This document shows, one piece after another, positions 10,793-22,354 of a stretch of DNA of 64,000 bases. Source of the stretch: Furcasterigmium furcatum (lineage: Eukaryota; Ascomycota; Sordariomycetes; Glomerellales; Plectosphaerellaceae); NCBI GenBank assembly GCA_001599815.1, contig BCIA01000001.1, forward strand, positions 5,848,978 through 5,912,977. The letters are read 5' to 3'. The first letter of the stretch is position 1, and each line of letters starts with the position of its first letter. Under the pieces are notes generated by a model. It saw only the letters and a list, made by a program, of their open reading frames with translations. It ran no database searches and was not told the DNA's origin. A program made the position numbers and the translations under genes.

Positions 10793-13756
10793 ATGGTGTC
10801 TTTCTTCGGCCTGAAGCTGGGAGGCGACAAGAAGAAGTGAGCCCTCCTCGCAACACACCTCCCGCGTGTTGGTCTTGCTGACGCTTTTGTGCTTGACAGG
10901 AGAGGAGAAAAGGCTGCTGAATCGACGAAGGAATTCAAGCCAATCGACCGCAATGCCCTCGGCGAGGGCCAATTCTTTGGAACGTCCCTCAACAAGTCGG
11001 CGCTTCTCGAACATCCCGGATCGATCCCCCGTCCTGACACGGCCGCCTCGAACCGATCCATGGGCGGCCTTCGTCGGCCGAAGGTCCCATACGCCTGGGC
11101 CGGCGCATCGAGCAGCATGGTCGATCTTTCTGCGAGCCCTGCAGCACAGTTCCATGCCACCAAGCCGAGCGCCGGAGGGAACAGCTTGAGGCACGTTGGA
11201 GGTTCGGAGGCGAACCTGCGCATGCGGTGGAACAATGGCAGCTCGACAAGCTTGGTACCACCGAACAAGGCCATGTTCGGAGCCGCCAGCACACCATCGG
11301 GACCAGACGGCCGGCCCGGGACCGCAGGATCTCAACGGACCAAGGCTTGGGTCAACCCGCTGGACGTGCACTTTGGCCGTGATGGGACATATCCTACGGC
11401 GTCGCGGCCCTCTACCTCGAATGGAACAGACCCCCCGCCGGCTGTGTGCACCTCGCCCACGGGAGCACCTCAGCTGCCGAAGAGCCCCCTCGGCACTTTC
11501 GAGTTTAACCTGCCCCCCTTTGACGCGAGTAAGAAGCCGGAGACAGGGCTGAAGGAAGGGAAACGAGACGAGATGACGCCGAGCCCGCTGTACCAGGTCA
11601 GATCCCGGTCGCCTCCGAGCCCCAAATCGTACCCGTCACCGCCACAGTCAGTCAAGGACCTGGAACCACCGAGGATGCGTGTCGACACCAGCTTGCGGTC
11701 GTCGAGCAGACAACGCGACGGATCGGTGGAGCAGGACAGCATGAACCCCACGAGGGGAGGAGGCCAGGGGCCGGCAGGCTCGCTACCTTCGCCTGCCGCA
11801 TCCGTCCCGCGATCAAGCGACGAGAAGCCGTGGTCGGGGCCGGTGATTCAAAACGTCAGAGCTAAGCGCGAGACTCTTACCATCAACGGGCCTCGGAGGC
11901 AGAGCTTCTCGATGGACGTGGAAGAAGCGAACAGGCAGGCGCCCGAGACCACTCGTCCAGAGCCGGTCAGGAGGCCAGGCACTGCAGGCAACGGCAGCCC
12001 GCCGCCTAGAAGTACGAGGAGGCCCCGGCCACCACCCAATGACCATTTCGAGGGACCCAACGGCCAGAATGGCTACAGGCCTTCGCCGCCTCCGGAACAC
12101 CACGAGCACCATGATGCCGGCCAATGGAGGCCGAAGCCCGTGCCGCGGGAATATGCGGCCCATACGGGCAACCCCTATGAGCAGAATCGGGGGACCTCGC
12201 CGCCAGAACATTATGATTCCAGGCAATGGGGCCCCAAACCGGCAGCGCAGGAGTATGGCCGCAACCCCTACGGGCAGCCTCGGGAGACTTCGCCTCCGGA
12301 ACACGACGATTTCGATTTCGATCAATGGAGGCCCAGGCCGGCGCCGCAAGAGTATGCGGCTCATGCGGGTAATCCTTACGGACAAACCCAGGAAACTTCG
12401 CAGCCGAGACATGATGATTCCAGCCAATGGAGGCATCGGGGCCCCTCGCCGTTCGAAGAGAGGGAGAACCGCTTCCAAGCTCCTGCCAGGCCGTTTCAAC
12501 AGCCCTCCCACCCGCTTCGTGACTCGAGCCCCTATCGACGAGGACCACGTCAGCCAGACTATCAAGAAGGCGATATGCGACCTTACGAGCATTCCAGGCC
12601 ACCGCCTCAGATGGGCCAGCCCGGCCCGCGGGGGAGAGAGCTTCATCGGCAAGACCGAGGTGATGGTATGCAGGGGCCTCGCTCGCGGCCGCCTCAGGGG
12701 CGCCCTGACGAGTTCTCTCCGCCCAACAGGCCAGCACAGCAAGGCCCGTCTCCGGCACCGAGACCTCCGCCTGAGGGCCAGTATCGTATTGCTGCCAAGC
12801 CGCCTCGAGAGGAACCTGACGTTCGACCGCTGCGGCCGCGACGAGAGGCCCCAGAGGCGGCGTATCTCAGCCCGGTGTCGAACCCGGACCCGGAACTCTC
12901 TTGGGAGGCGAGCAGCAAGCAGAAGCCTATCCAGCACCCTGACCAGCAGCCTGCCCAGCAACCTGTCCAAAACCCCGCCCCCCAGCCAGCTGCCGACCCG
13001 AATCATCCCTCCAAAGGGCCTCAGGACTTCAACATTCGGCCAGGTTTCGGACAATCCTCTGCGAAACGCCGGCCCCCGCCCCCTCGTCTTAACCCGGCGC
13101 CCCCTCCGCTCCGGCTGCGACGCGACGTGGACTCCCCGGCCTTCGCGGAGAGTCCGGCCCTCCCCCCCGCGGACCGCAAGAATATCCCCGTCAACCCTAT
13201 CACAAGCGCCAAGTTCAACGAGCCCCGGCAGGCGCCGAGCCCTCCTTCTACAGCTGCTACATCATTCCAGCTCCCGTCGTCCCCGCCACAAGCGCAACTG
13301 CAGCCTCCTCCGCCTCTGCTAGAAAGCCTGGCGAGCCTGGAGAACCCGCGAAAACCGCCGTCGCCGACAAAACAAGCATCAGCCATGGCCAGTCGAACGC
13401 CCGACTTGTCGTCGAACCCCAACTGGCCCCTCGTCGACTCTGGCCCCCCAAGCGCGGCCTTCACGGTGCAGAGCCCCGAAGGCGCCAGCTCGTACGGAGG
13501 AAGCAAGCCGACGTCCCCTGCCGGGATGCCTCTCGCCAGCCCGGCGTTCGGAACCTTTGCGATCGGAAGCAACAGCCCAGGGCCGAGCCATTGGGCGCCC
13601 AACCCGCCGGCATGGGCCGACGACAAACGCGCCGTGGAGAGGACCCGGGAACCGCCGCGTGACAGGCTCGGGGGAGCCTCGACACCAGTCCGACCTGATT
13701 TTGGACTCCGAGCGCCGACGGGCATCGCGGATGAGTTCCAGGTCAAGTTTATCTAG
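10793..13756 (+). CDS. proline-rich intrinsically disordered protein with tandem repeats
   Basis: Two exons, 10793-10836 and 10900-13756, give 966 aa. The N-terminus (MVSFFGLKLGGDKKKRGEKA) looks conserved, and the remainder is almost entirely disordered, dominated by Pro, Ser, Gln, Arg and Gly. Around residues 410-520 there are three full copies and one partial copy of an imperfect 30-36 residue repeat whose core reads PPEH-(D/Y)-x-QW-x-P-x-P followed by EYAAH-x-GNPY. Proline tracts such as RRPPPPRL in the C-terminal third could be SH3/WW ligands. No enzymatic domain is seen. I do not recognise a named orthologue; a scaffold or cortical adaptor role would be a guess. The start is chosen because only the tiny first exon supplies an ATG in frame with a sound GTGAGC donor. 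Confidence 0.8.
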
Positions 13757-15131
13757 ATTCTCCGTGACCGACAATGCCGTGTCGTTCCAACTTTCCTTCC
13801 AGCCAGGCCGCGTCTGGCTCGTACCACGTGTGGACCACACTCTATCTATTCCCTTTAGGGGGTTTCCCCTGTATTTCTTTCGTATATATTCCCAGTTATG
13901 AGGGCAGAGGGGGGATGAATGCATTTTATGTCGACAAGATTTCCGGATGGGTGGCAAGATAAAGAAAGAGAAAGAGAAAGAGACTTAGATACCAAGGGTG
14001 GCAGCATGGCATTTACGCGCATTCTACGGGGGAGAGGGGGTTTGAAGAGATGCTGGTGCTGAGATAGGGCGAGGAGCGGCTTCTATCATGCACTACGAAG
14101 TGAATTGATATCAGTATCACACGTTCCGAGAACCGAGGCGGACGCCTCGGGGTCACCAACGTAGAGTCTTGTGGCTAAGACATTGGGTGGGTGAAATCTT
14201 CTGTCCAAAGACAGGATGCCGGGTTTGATCCAAAGTACCCAAATAATCGGAATGGCTCCCTGCTGTGGTGGTTGCTTCTTGCTTTTGATGCCACTATCCC
14301 ACGCGCTGCCGCCTCCCAAGGCTCTGGGTCACCCACGCGGGGGCCCAAAAGCGCCATTGCCGCCCGGGCAGCTCGAGCGGGCAATTCAGTCCCAGAGGGG
14401 CATCTTGTGGCGTCCACACGCGTGCGGCGCCGGCCGCAACCAGGGGACGCGATAGGTGGGCCCCACTGAACAAGGCCGCTAAATGGCGCTAGAGGTGACG
14501 CCTAGGCCGCCTATTGGGGACTGCTGATCGACGGTTTGGCCCGGGCTTGCTAGGCCATTTTGGCCGTCCCGGGTGTCACACACCAAGATCACCACTTTCA
14601 CGACCGTCGGTTGGACAGGGATCCCTGGTGGCGACTCCATCCACGTGCAATTTTTTTTCTCGTCTTTGCTTCTTTTCGAGGCTGCTTCTCCTCTTTTTCT
14701 CCGGCCATCACGGGTTGAAATAGGACTGCACCGTCGCCGATCATCGTCGCCGCTGCTGAACATCTGAACATCCGTTAGACAGAGAAGACTCCAAGTCACT
14801 GACCCGAGTTCCGCTTTCAGAGAGCCTTGGAAGCCTCCCCTCAGTCGTACCTTCCCTCCTGGCCCATGTTCGGCAGCTCCTCCCCGATTGTCCACCACTC
14901 CTTCCACTTCAAGGCACAGAAACACATGTGCCTTTCCATCTCACGATAAACTTACGGCGAGCGACTTCCAAGTCTTTGCGCTCGCTTTCTTTGTAAGAAA
15001 GACTTTGCAAACAAACTACCACAGACATCACCAACATCATCACCACCGCCCGCTTTGCTCGCAGTGCTGGCTATAGAATTGAGCCTACTTATCCTCAACA
15101 TCTATCCATCCATCCGCATACCGCAGCAATA
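13757..15131. other. intergenic; 3' flank and long upstream region of the transporter gene
   Basis: No supported gene. It includes an (A)GAAAG microsatellite at about 13962-13985 and, before 15132, a pyrimidine-rich, CA-rich leader (about 14990-15130) with ACATCACCAACATCATCACC-like sequence typical of well-expressed fungal genes. Confidence 0.5.
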
Positions 15132-16418
15132 ATGGCATCCAGCAGCCCCCACGACCAGGACTTCATGGACAACACCGACGGCCGCGGCGGCGAGAACGCC
15201 GATAGCAAGAGCCTGTCCGAAAGCCCCGTCGTCACGTCGGTCCCCGGCGGCGGCAGCCAGGAGTCGGACCTCGTCAAGCAGGGCCTCCAGACCCTCGAGG
15301 CAAAGAAGGTCACCTGGTGGTCGTACCTCACCACCGTCGACTTCTGGGCCGTCCTCCTCCTCGGCCAGGTCCTGGCTCTCTGCATTACCGGAACCAACAC
15401 GTTGTCCGGCTTCCTCGCGGATAAGGGAACTAACATCCCCGCCTTCCAGAGCGTCTTCAACTACATCCTGCTCTTCATCATCTGGTTCCCCATCACCATC
15501 TACAAGATGGGCTTCCTGCCCTGGGCCAAGGTCGTCCTCAAGGATGGCTGGAAGTACTTCATCCTCTCGTTCCTCGACGTCCAGGGCAACTACTTCACGG
15601 TCCTCGCCTACCGCTACACCAACATCCTTTCAGCCCAGCTGATAAACTTCTGGGCCATCGTTGTTGTTGTCATCCTGTCCTTCCTCCTCCTCAAGGTCCG
15701 CTACAAGCCCTTCCAGATCCTCGGCATCATCGTCTGCTGCGGTGGCATGGGCCTGCTCATAGCCTCCGACTACATCACCGACCAGAACAACTACGAGCCC
15801 GAGAACCGCCTCAAGGGCAACCTGTTCGCCCTCCTCGGCGCCACCTGCTACGGTGTCACAAACACCTTCGAGGAGTTCCTTGTCTCCAAGCGCCCCGTCT
15901 ACGAGGTCCTCTCCTTCATGGCCCTCTTCGGCATGTGCATTCTCGGCGTCCAGGCCGCCATCTTCGACCGCGCCTCCTTCCAGGCCGCCGTCTGGGATGG
16001 CCAGGTCATTGGCTACCTCATCGGCTTCACCCTCATCCTCGCCCTCTTCTACTGCATCGTGCCCCTGGTCCTGCGCCTCGCCTCCGCCGCCTTTTACAAC
16101 ATATCCCTCCTGACCGGCAACTTCTGGGGCGTCATCATCGGCATCCACGTCTTCAAGCTGACCGTCCACTTCCTGTACCCCGTCGCCTTCGTCCTCATCA
16201 TGGCTGGCCTCGTCACCTATTTCCTCGCCGGTAGCATGCTTGGCGACTCGAAGAAGCCCTGGCTCGGCGACAACCAGGAGGAGGGTAGAGCTGGTTTCGG
16301 CACCGCCAAGCTGAAGGCCCTCAACGAGGCAAAGAAGCAGCAGCAAGACGTCGAGGGCGGCAACGCCCAGGACGCCGCCGCCGCCGCCGCCGCCGCCCCG
16401 CAGTCGCACCCCGTCTAG
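15132..16418 (+). CDS. SLC35F-type (DUF914) membrane transporter
   Basis: A single exon encodes 428 aa. A hydrophilic N-terminal tail (residues 1-70) is followed by about ten hydrophobic helices (from LTTVDFWAVLLLGQVLALCI to FVLIMAGLVTYFLAGSM) and a hydrophilic C-terminal tail ending in a poly-Ala run. Layout and conserved stretches (QGNYFTVLAYRYTNILSAQL, RLKGNLFALLGATCYGVTNT) fit the SLC35F1/F2/F6 branch of the drug/metabolite transporter superfamily. These are ten-helix carriers of the Golgi or other endomembranes. The cargo is not predictable; fungal members are largely unstudied. Confidence 0.9.
   Translation: MASSSPHDQDFMDNTDGRGGENADSKSLSESPVVTSVPGGGSQESDLVKQGLQTLEAKKVTWWSYLTTVDFWAVLLLGQVLALCITGTNTLSGFLADKGTNIPAFQSVFNYILLFIIWFPITIYKMGFLPWAKVVLKDGWKYFILSFLDVQGNYFTVLAYRYTNILSAQLINFWAIVVVVILSFLLLKVRYKPFQILGIIVCCGGMGLLIASDYITDQNNYEPENRLKGNLFALLGATCYGVTNTFEEFLVSKRPVYEVLSFMALFGMCILGVQAAIFDRASFQAAVWDGQVIGYLIGFTLILALFYCIVPLVLRLASAAFYNISLLTGNFWGVIIGIHVFKLTVHFLYPVAFVLIMAGLVTYFLAGSMLGDSKKPWLGDNQEEGRAGFGTAKLKALNEAKKQQQDVEGGNAQDAAAAAAAAPQSHPV
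16371..16400. repeat. GCC trinucleotide run (poly-Ala in transporter tail)
   Basis: About nine GCC codons in a row encode an alanine run just before the end of the SLC35F-like protein. It is a simple in-frame repeat. Confidence 0.85.
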
Positions 16419-16490
16419 GGGCGGGTCGACACTTTCATCGAGAGGCTTCTTGCCGCCGTGTAGCACACGCTACGCGGAATCTGGGGCCGT

Positions 16491-17147
16491 ATGACTGGGC
16501 GCGGAGCACCCCCTGAGGACATTCCTTTGCAACCTCTGCCTAAACCATCAGGCCCAAGTTCGCGAAGGACTTCGCTGGGGGGTGGCCAGGGTGGTGGAGA
16601 TGGAGCTGGAGATGAACCAGAAGCTGGAGACGGAAACACGAATGAAGCTGGAGGAGCAAGTGGAGCTGAAGATGGCGATGGAGGTGGACTTGGAAACAAT
16701 GCTGGAAACAATGCTAGAGACGATGCTGGAGACGATGCTGGACAAACCACTGGAGAAGAAATGGGAGACGGGGCCGGAGACGGACCCAACTCTGGTCCCG
16801 GGACCACTGTTGGAGCCAGAGACGGAGCCGCAACTGGAGCTGCAGACGAAGCTGGAGATGATGACAGCTCGAGTTCCGTGGCTACGGTCATAGCCGTAGA
16901 CCGAGAGGCACCCGGAGCCACGGATCAAGTTGGAGCCGGAGTCCCAAGCGAGGCCAGACCACCCGCCACCGATGAGGCTCCGTCTCCATCTCAGCCATCG
17001 ACAAATGAACCGAATCCGGGAGCAGGGAGCTCAACACAGACAATCATCATTAATGAGAGGACGCACCCCGCCCTGAAACGCAGCGGCATCCCGCACGAGG
17101 ACGGAGATGTCTGCCTTTGGGACATCGGGGCCGGCCCCTTTCAGTAA
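16491..17147 (+). CDS. Gly/Asp/Ala-rich low-complexity ORF, possible orphan gene
   Basis: An ATG-started 218-codon ORF begins 73 bases after the transporter stop codon. Residues about 30-125 consist of imperfect four-residue units (A-G-D-x, A-G-N-x, G-D-G-A) that mirror a 12-base DNA periodicity, while the N-terminal 30 and C-terminal 40 residues are non-repetitive. Synonymous swapping (GAT/GAC, GGA with GCT/GCC) inside the repeat hints at selection on protein, but other frames on both strands are also open through the repeat, so the ORF could be a by-product of the repeat. The predicted product would be soluble, acidic and disordered. No family is recognised. Confidence 0.35.
   Translation: MTGRGAPPEDIPLQPLPKPSGPSSRRTSLGGGQGGGDGAGDEPEAGDGNTNEAGGASGAEDGDGGGLGNNAGNNARDDAGDDAGQTTGEEMGDGAGDGPNSGPGTTVGARDGAATGAADEAGDDDSSSSVATVIAVDREAPGATDQVGAGVPSEARPPATDEAPSPSQPSTNEPNPGAGSSTQTIIINERTHPALKRSGIPHEDGDVCLWDIGAGPFQ
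16600..16870. repeat. 12-base imperfect minisatellite (GATGCTGGAGAC-like)
   Basis: Repeated GCTGGAGA(T/C) and GATGCTGGA units recur with a period of 12 (sometimes 6 or 18) bases. The clearest copies are at about 16688-16745, where AATGCTGGAAAC and GATGCTGGAGAC alternate. The period is a multiple of three, so several reading frames stay open. Confidence 0.8.
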
Positions 17148-18071
17148 TAACTGTAGCTCTTCCATCAGATCCCGAACCTTAGCCACTGTCTTGACTGGCT
17201 GTTCACTCTTTAATATCAGACAAGTAATTGGTTGAAGACTCTTCTTCGTCCGCGTGCCACGAATCTGGATCCGATTTGTATGAATATGGCGCGTCTCTAT
17301 CACTTCAGTCTATCAAGATACCGCCCGCCATCGTGTGTGCTCTCCGCTCAACCCGTGGTATCAATACCAAACCTTGTCAGACCACCAACCCAAGCCAGGC
17401 CAAGCCAAGAACAATCACCAAAAAGCCATGCGAAATATGTATGCCCCCCGTTGCCCGTGAATGCCGACCCGAGTTCAATGCAATAAAACGAAGCAAGGAG
17501 AGGGAACCAGAGCGCCAAACACGGACATGAAGAAAAATCAAACCCCGTTTGCCTGACAACGACCGAGGGACTGCCTGCCCTGCTCCGTCCGGGCGAGTCG
17601 AGTATGCACCGGATATCTCGTTTTCTTTTCACCACCGCAAGGTGAACTCCTGGATTCTTTTTGCTGTACTGCTTCGAATGTCTATAATGTGGTTTCGTGA
17701 CGCCCCCATCGAAAAAGGGGGTCCTCGTGGCGCGGCGCAACGGCCGCCGCCATGGTCGTGCCTAAAACCCTCGGCGCGCCTGGCTGGATGAAATATGTAT
17801 GCCCTTCACTCTACTCATTATCCATGTCCCATATAATCCTACATCCGCAAACGACGACACCGACACCACCCTTCCAGCTGCCCACCTTTGCCGCGGTCTG
17901 TGCGTCGTGCACCCGTCAGGCGAGATCCTAAACAGGGCTGTCCAAGGACGTCACAGCTGGAAACTCTTCGCTTCCAGCTGGGTGCGCACTATCCAAGACG
18001 TCGAAGAAATCGGTGGCCGGGCTACCAGCGGGCATACCCCTCAACCAGGTCCGCCTAGTCCTGTGTCGCCA
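17148..18071. other. intergenic; probable 3' UTR of the nucleotidyltransferase gene
   Basis: No supported gene is seen. It separates the Gly/Asp-rich ORF from the stop codon of the minus-strand gene at 18072. Confidence 0.5.
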
Positions 18072-21000
18072 TCAACCGCCCTTGCGGTCGGCTTCGTGCT
18101 GAGGGGGTTGTTCGCTGGAGCCAGACACTGCATTCCGAGCTTCGACGCCCTTCTTGCGACCTTTGCTGGGGGCCTTCTGCCATCCGCCGTCGCCGCTGTG
18201 GCTTTCGCTTTTGGCGCTGCGTACGTGGCCGTTCTCGCGAATGCCGTTGACCTTGGCAGCTTGCGACGAATGACCGGCCGCCGCTGCGCGGGCAGTCATG
18301 CCCGGCAGCGGGTGCAGCGGGCTTGACGTAGCATCCAGGGTGGACGAGGCCTTGGAATCTCCCACTTTGATGGCCTTGACATCTTCCGCCAGGTTTGAAG
18401 GCCGCATCGCTCTACTCGGTATCGCATGTTCGCCCTTCCTGATCGTGGTTGGGGATGGTGATCTCGTTTCATTGATCGGGGAGAGATGCTGGGCATCGAT
18501 GGATAGACCGTGCCCGTTGATGCGGCTACCTCCTGTAGCCAGATCGAGTGGTGCGATGACTCCATTTTGTGCCGAGCGATTGGAGGCCTTCTGGCGTCCA
18601 CCTGGCGATGGGAAACGGAAGTCTTGCTGGAGCAGGGCCTGCGAGGCCAGATGCTGGCTCATGATCCGGTCGCGGAAGGATGCTTCCTCGCCATTGTACG
18701 CCCCAACTTGGCCCTGGAGCGGGCCAGAAGTCGAAGAGGGCACGGACGGCGCGTTGGTGCTACCGTTGACGATGACCGGGCCGGTTCTCTCAGGGATGGA
18801 GGCTTGAGAGGTGGACACCTCACTATTCAGCGAAGACTGCGACTCGACTGACCCAACTGGATGTGAGCTAAAGCCGTGCCCCTGGATCTGGAGTGGGTTG
18901 TCCTGGATGGGCCTCAGCAGGTCGTCCGGCGGCGACAGGCCAGAGCTGTGTCCCTGCGAGGGCGTGGAGCTGGTCCTCAGAGCTGAGGATCCTGTCCCGT
19001 TCACGACCAAGGGTCGGGCAGCCGATCTGGTGCCGTTGCCAGTCGAAAACGGCGCGGATGGCACAGGATTCGGAGATGTGCCTACTGAGAATGCACGCCC
19101 GTGACCAAGCGGTGATGGTGACCGAGACGCCCTTCTCATCCGACGATCCAATAATGTCTGGGGTAGTTGGTCCGTGGAGAGCCTCCTATTGCGCCCTTGC
19201 GCAGACTGTGCGAGATCTCCGAAGGCTAGTCCAGAGGGCAGACTCTGCTGGGATCGACGATTCGGACTGGACGCGTCGGTAACATAATAGCCAACGTACG
19301 TACCGGGGCCATCGTCTGAAGCCGGCGAGTCGCTCATGGGTCGCTGTTGCGCCGTGTCGCACTCCCCATCATCGGGTATGAAGCTTGGAATAGGCACGCC
19401 GTTGACCTGCCGCGCACCTCCAGCGATTCCATTCCCCTGCGGTGCAGAACCGGAGTAGGCTTGGCCTTGTTGAGCGTTTGCTGCAGAGCGCGACGCGGGT
19501 TGAGACTGCGACCTAAGCGAGCTTCCCGCGGGGAGTGCCCCGTTGTCCGTAGACAGAGGGGACCTCTGCAGACTACGTCGATACTCTGATTGGGTCGTCG
19601 TCGCAGTCGCCGTAGCGGGGGAGGAAGGGTATGTGTACCCTCCCGGCGTGTAGAATGCTTGGTAAGGGAAGCCGTACAAGGCATACCATTCCGGGTTTGC
19701 CAGCGGAGCGCTCAGCGGCGGGTTATCGAAGGAGTTTGTCCTAGAACGTTCTGTCGAGCCGCCCTGTTGATGCTGCTGTCCCTGTTGTCCTTGCTGTCCT
19801 TGTGACTGCTGTGACGTGGACCCTTGAGCTCTCTGCTGTTGGGCATACTGGACAGCCATATGCGCCTGCATCTGTGAATAGAGCTGGGCTTGAGTGTAAA
19901 GCTAGCGAGTATTTGTCAGCCTTGGCTATCATGTACGTCAAGCCTCGCTCTGCTTACCATGGTAGGATACTGCAGCCCTTGAGCGGATTGTTGTTGCTGC
20001 TGCTGCTGTTGTTGCTGCTGCTGCTGCTGAGCGTACCAAGCCAGCTCTTGTGGCGTCATGGTGACGGGGGGCATATACATGGTGTTTGTGTCATACGCGA
20101 CGCTCGAAGATGCCCGCCGGCTCGAATTGCCGTTGCGATAGTTGCTCGAGTGTCGTCCGCCTCGGTAATTGTTACGACCGCCGCGTCCCGACTGCCCCGA
20201 GGAACTGCGTATCACAACAGGTCGAGAAGCCACCGGTGGGCGGATGAAAGTTGGTGGCTCTTCCTTCGGGAACACGTACTGCTCGCAGCATTCCTCCAAT
20301 TTTGCCTCGGCGATGAAATCGAAAGCGCGACGTAGTTCAAGATGGAGCCCCCTGAAAGAGTACTCGTCTGCAGTATTCCCCAGGTTCCGTCCGACATTGA
20401 AGGGCTCTTCGACGCAGAGGTTGTGCATCCACTTCTTGTCTGCCTTGTTCAACTTCTTCCCCTGGCGGACGGATAGGACATGCTTCTCGTAATCGAACTC
20501 ATGGGCGAAGTACCGAAAGAATTGGAAGAGAAGCTCTCCGAGGGTCGACTTGTTCTTGTCTCCACACCCGCGCAACTTTGCGACGTCATCCGCGAAAGAG
20601 CTGTCCGCTTCTCCCGGTCGTCTGGGAAGCTTGAGGTTTTGTCGTTGATGCAACGGGGGGACGACGGGCGGGTCGCGAAGTTGTAGGAAGGCGATGATCA
20701 TGCAAATCCAGGTATACGAGCTGAGGGTGCTGCCGAATGCTGTGCCCGGGGGCGTTAGCGTTTTTGTTTTCGGGGGATTGAAGGTGCGGAATAGAGCGAA
20801 ACTGACCAGCATCATTCAGCTCCCTTTTCCTCGTCCAGTACTTGATGATCATAGCCAACTGCCGCACTCTCGGGTCGATCTCAATGTACGTCCGGACCAT
20901 GCGTGTGTTTTCCAGAGCGAGAGTGTTGTTGACGTTCATGTCACAGGCAAGACCCAGTTCAGGATCCCAGATCTTGACAATGGGCACCTTTGCAGCTGAG

Positions 21001-22354
21001 ATGCAGACCACCTTTTTCATCCCCTCTGATGATCGAACGGTTAGCGCTAGGGTGACGTCGACGGCGAGGAATGCCATCAGGGCAAAATCAGGCTTACTCC
21101 TGTTCAACAGCTCAGCGATCATGCAGACCCCCTCGAGCTCCTTCCACGGCGTTGTGATGCAGATGTCCACTAGCACAGAGGTCAGCGTACGTCCCGCCAT
21201 TCGAATATCAAGGGATGCGGCATACCATCCGAATCATCGGAACACAGCAAGTTTCCAGAGGAGCCAAAGAGATGCACACGGATGTTGTGGCCCGGCCACT
21301 CGTCGTTGAAAATCTTCTCCAGCTTCGCGCAAAGCTTTTTTCGGTTGTCCTCGACCTTTTCTGTCGGTAATAACCGGTCATAGAGCTCGCGCATGTCTGT
21401 GGTCAACTTCTTCTCGTGCTCCTCGGACAGCTTGGCCTTTATACTGGAATGCTCGACCTTTTCCAGCGAACCACTCCCGATATTGTAAGGCATCCTCCTC
21501 CTAAACCGGACTTGAGCCGTCTCGAATGGGCATCCTTGCAGTGGGAGCGGCCGCAAGGAGGGGAGGGCGCTATTCGTCTCGGAATAAGCGGATCGCGGGG
21601 AGTGGTTGGCATTGTGTGTCGGCGAGGGCTCTCTCGACTCGTAAGAAAAGTTCCTAGCATGCTGTTGAGGCGTAGATGGCACCGAGCTGGAGTGAGGCTG
21701 GGAGGACTGCTTGGCGCCTGACCGTGGTGGCCGGGCAGGCAGACTTGATGTCGACGGGGTCTCGGGCTGTTGCTGCTGCTGAGCTTGTCGGTTCTGGCTC
21801 GACTGCTGCGACTGCTTGTGGTTAGGCATGTTGGAGGGGGCTTCCTTGGCGGCCGTTATGACAGCTCTGTCGCCTTTCTCCTTGGCGTGCGCGGCTTTAT
21901 TCCCATGCTTCTCTGTGCCCTTGGACGCGGGGTACTCCTTGTTGGACACCTTGGAGGATGCCCTGGAGCGAGAAGGCGTTTGGCTATTTGTGGAGGAGAC
22001 AGCCACGGTGTTGGATGAGGAGGGCTGGTGTGCTTGCTGCTGCAACCCGCCTCCTCTGCCGGGGGAGACGAGATTACTATAGTGCAGAAGCTGCGCGTGG
22101 TAGAGGGAGGCGTGATGGGGGAACAGGAGTGGCCAGAAGTCGATCTGGTGCGAGGCCGCGGCGTGGGCGTTGGCAGCGTCGGACGCAGAGAGCGGGGTGG
22201 CGTTCGTTGCTGACCAGGGCGAGGCCGGGTGCGCGGTAGAGGCGGAAGGGGTCGTGGTGCCAGAGATGGGTGGCGTCTCGACGGAGGACTGGGCCCAGGG
22301 GCTGGAGGGGTAATAATTATGCGTATCTTCCGTCGCTGCCGCCTGGCTTGCCAT
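18072..22354 (-). CDS. Cid1/Trf4-family RNA terminal nucleotidyltransferase with long Q/S-rich tail
   Basis: Exons are 22354-21226, 21169-20807, 20739-19958 and 19901-18072, giving 1,367 aa. Residues 1-300 are disordered. The nucleotidyltransferase core has FGSSGNLLCSDDSDVDI (363-379), the GS motif and catalytic D376-x-D378 pair. The PAP-associated domain follows (GSTLSSYTWICMIIAFLQ, about 500-520, to about 620). After it comes an RGG/RG-rich segment (GRGGRNNYRGGR, about 680-695), a 14-glutamine run (735-748) and a 600-residue Ser/Gln-rich tail. Such enzymes add U, CU-rich or A tails to RNA 3' ends and promote decay; fungal relatives include S. pombe Cid1 and Aspergillus CutA/CutB. The first real ATG is 22354. 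The catalytic motif is split by intron 1. Confidence 0.9.
19987..20032. repeat. CAG/CAA poly-glutamine repeat within coding sequence
   Basis: Fourteen glutamine codons in a row (CAG x5, CAA x2, CAG x4, CAA x3 on the minus strand) occur near the end of exon 3 of the nucleotidyltransferase gene. The mix of CAG and CAA makes it less prone to slippage than a pure tract. Confidence 0.9.

Noticed and set aside
11813..13322. Long ORFs (413 and 427 codons) overlapping the disordered-protein gene in other frames
   Set aside because: They are out-of-frame and antisense readings of Pro/Arg-rich GC-rich coding DNA, with no independent start context or domain.
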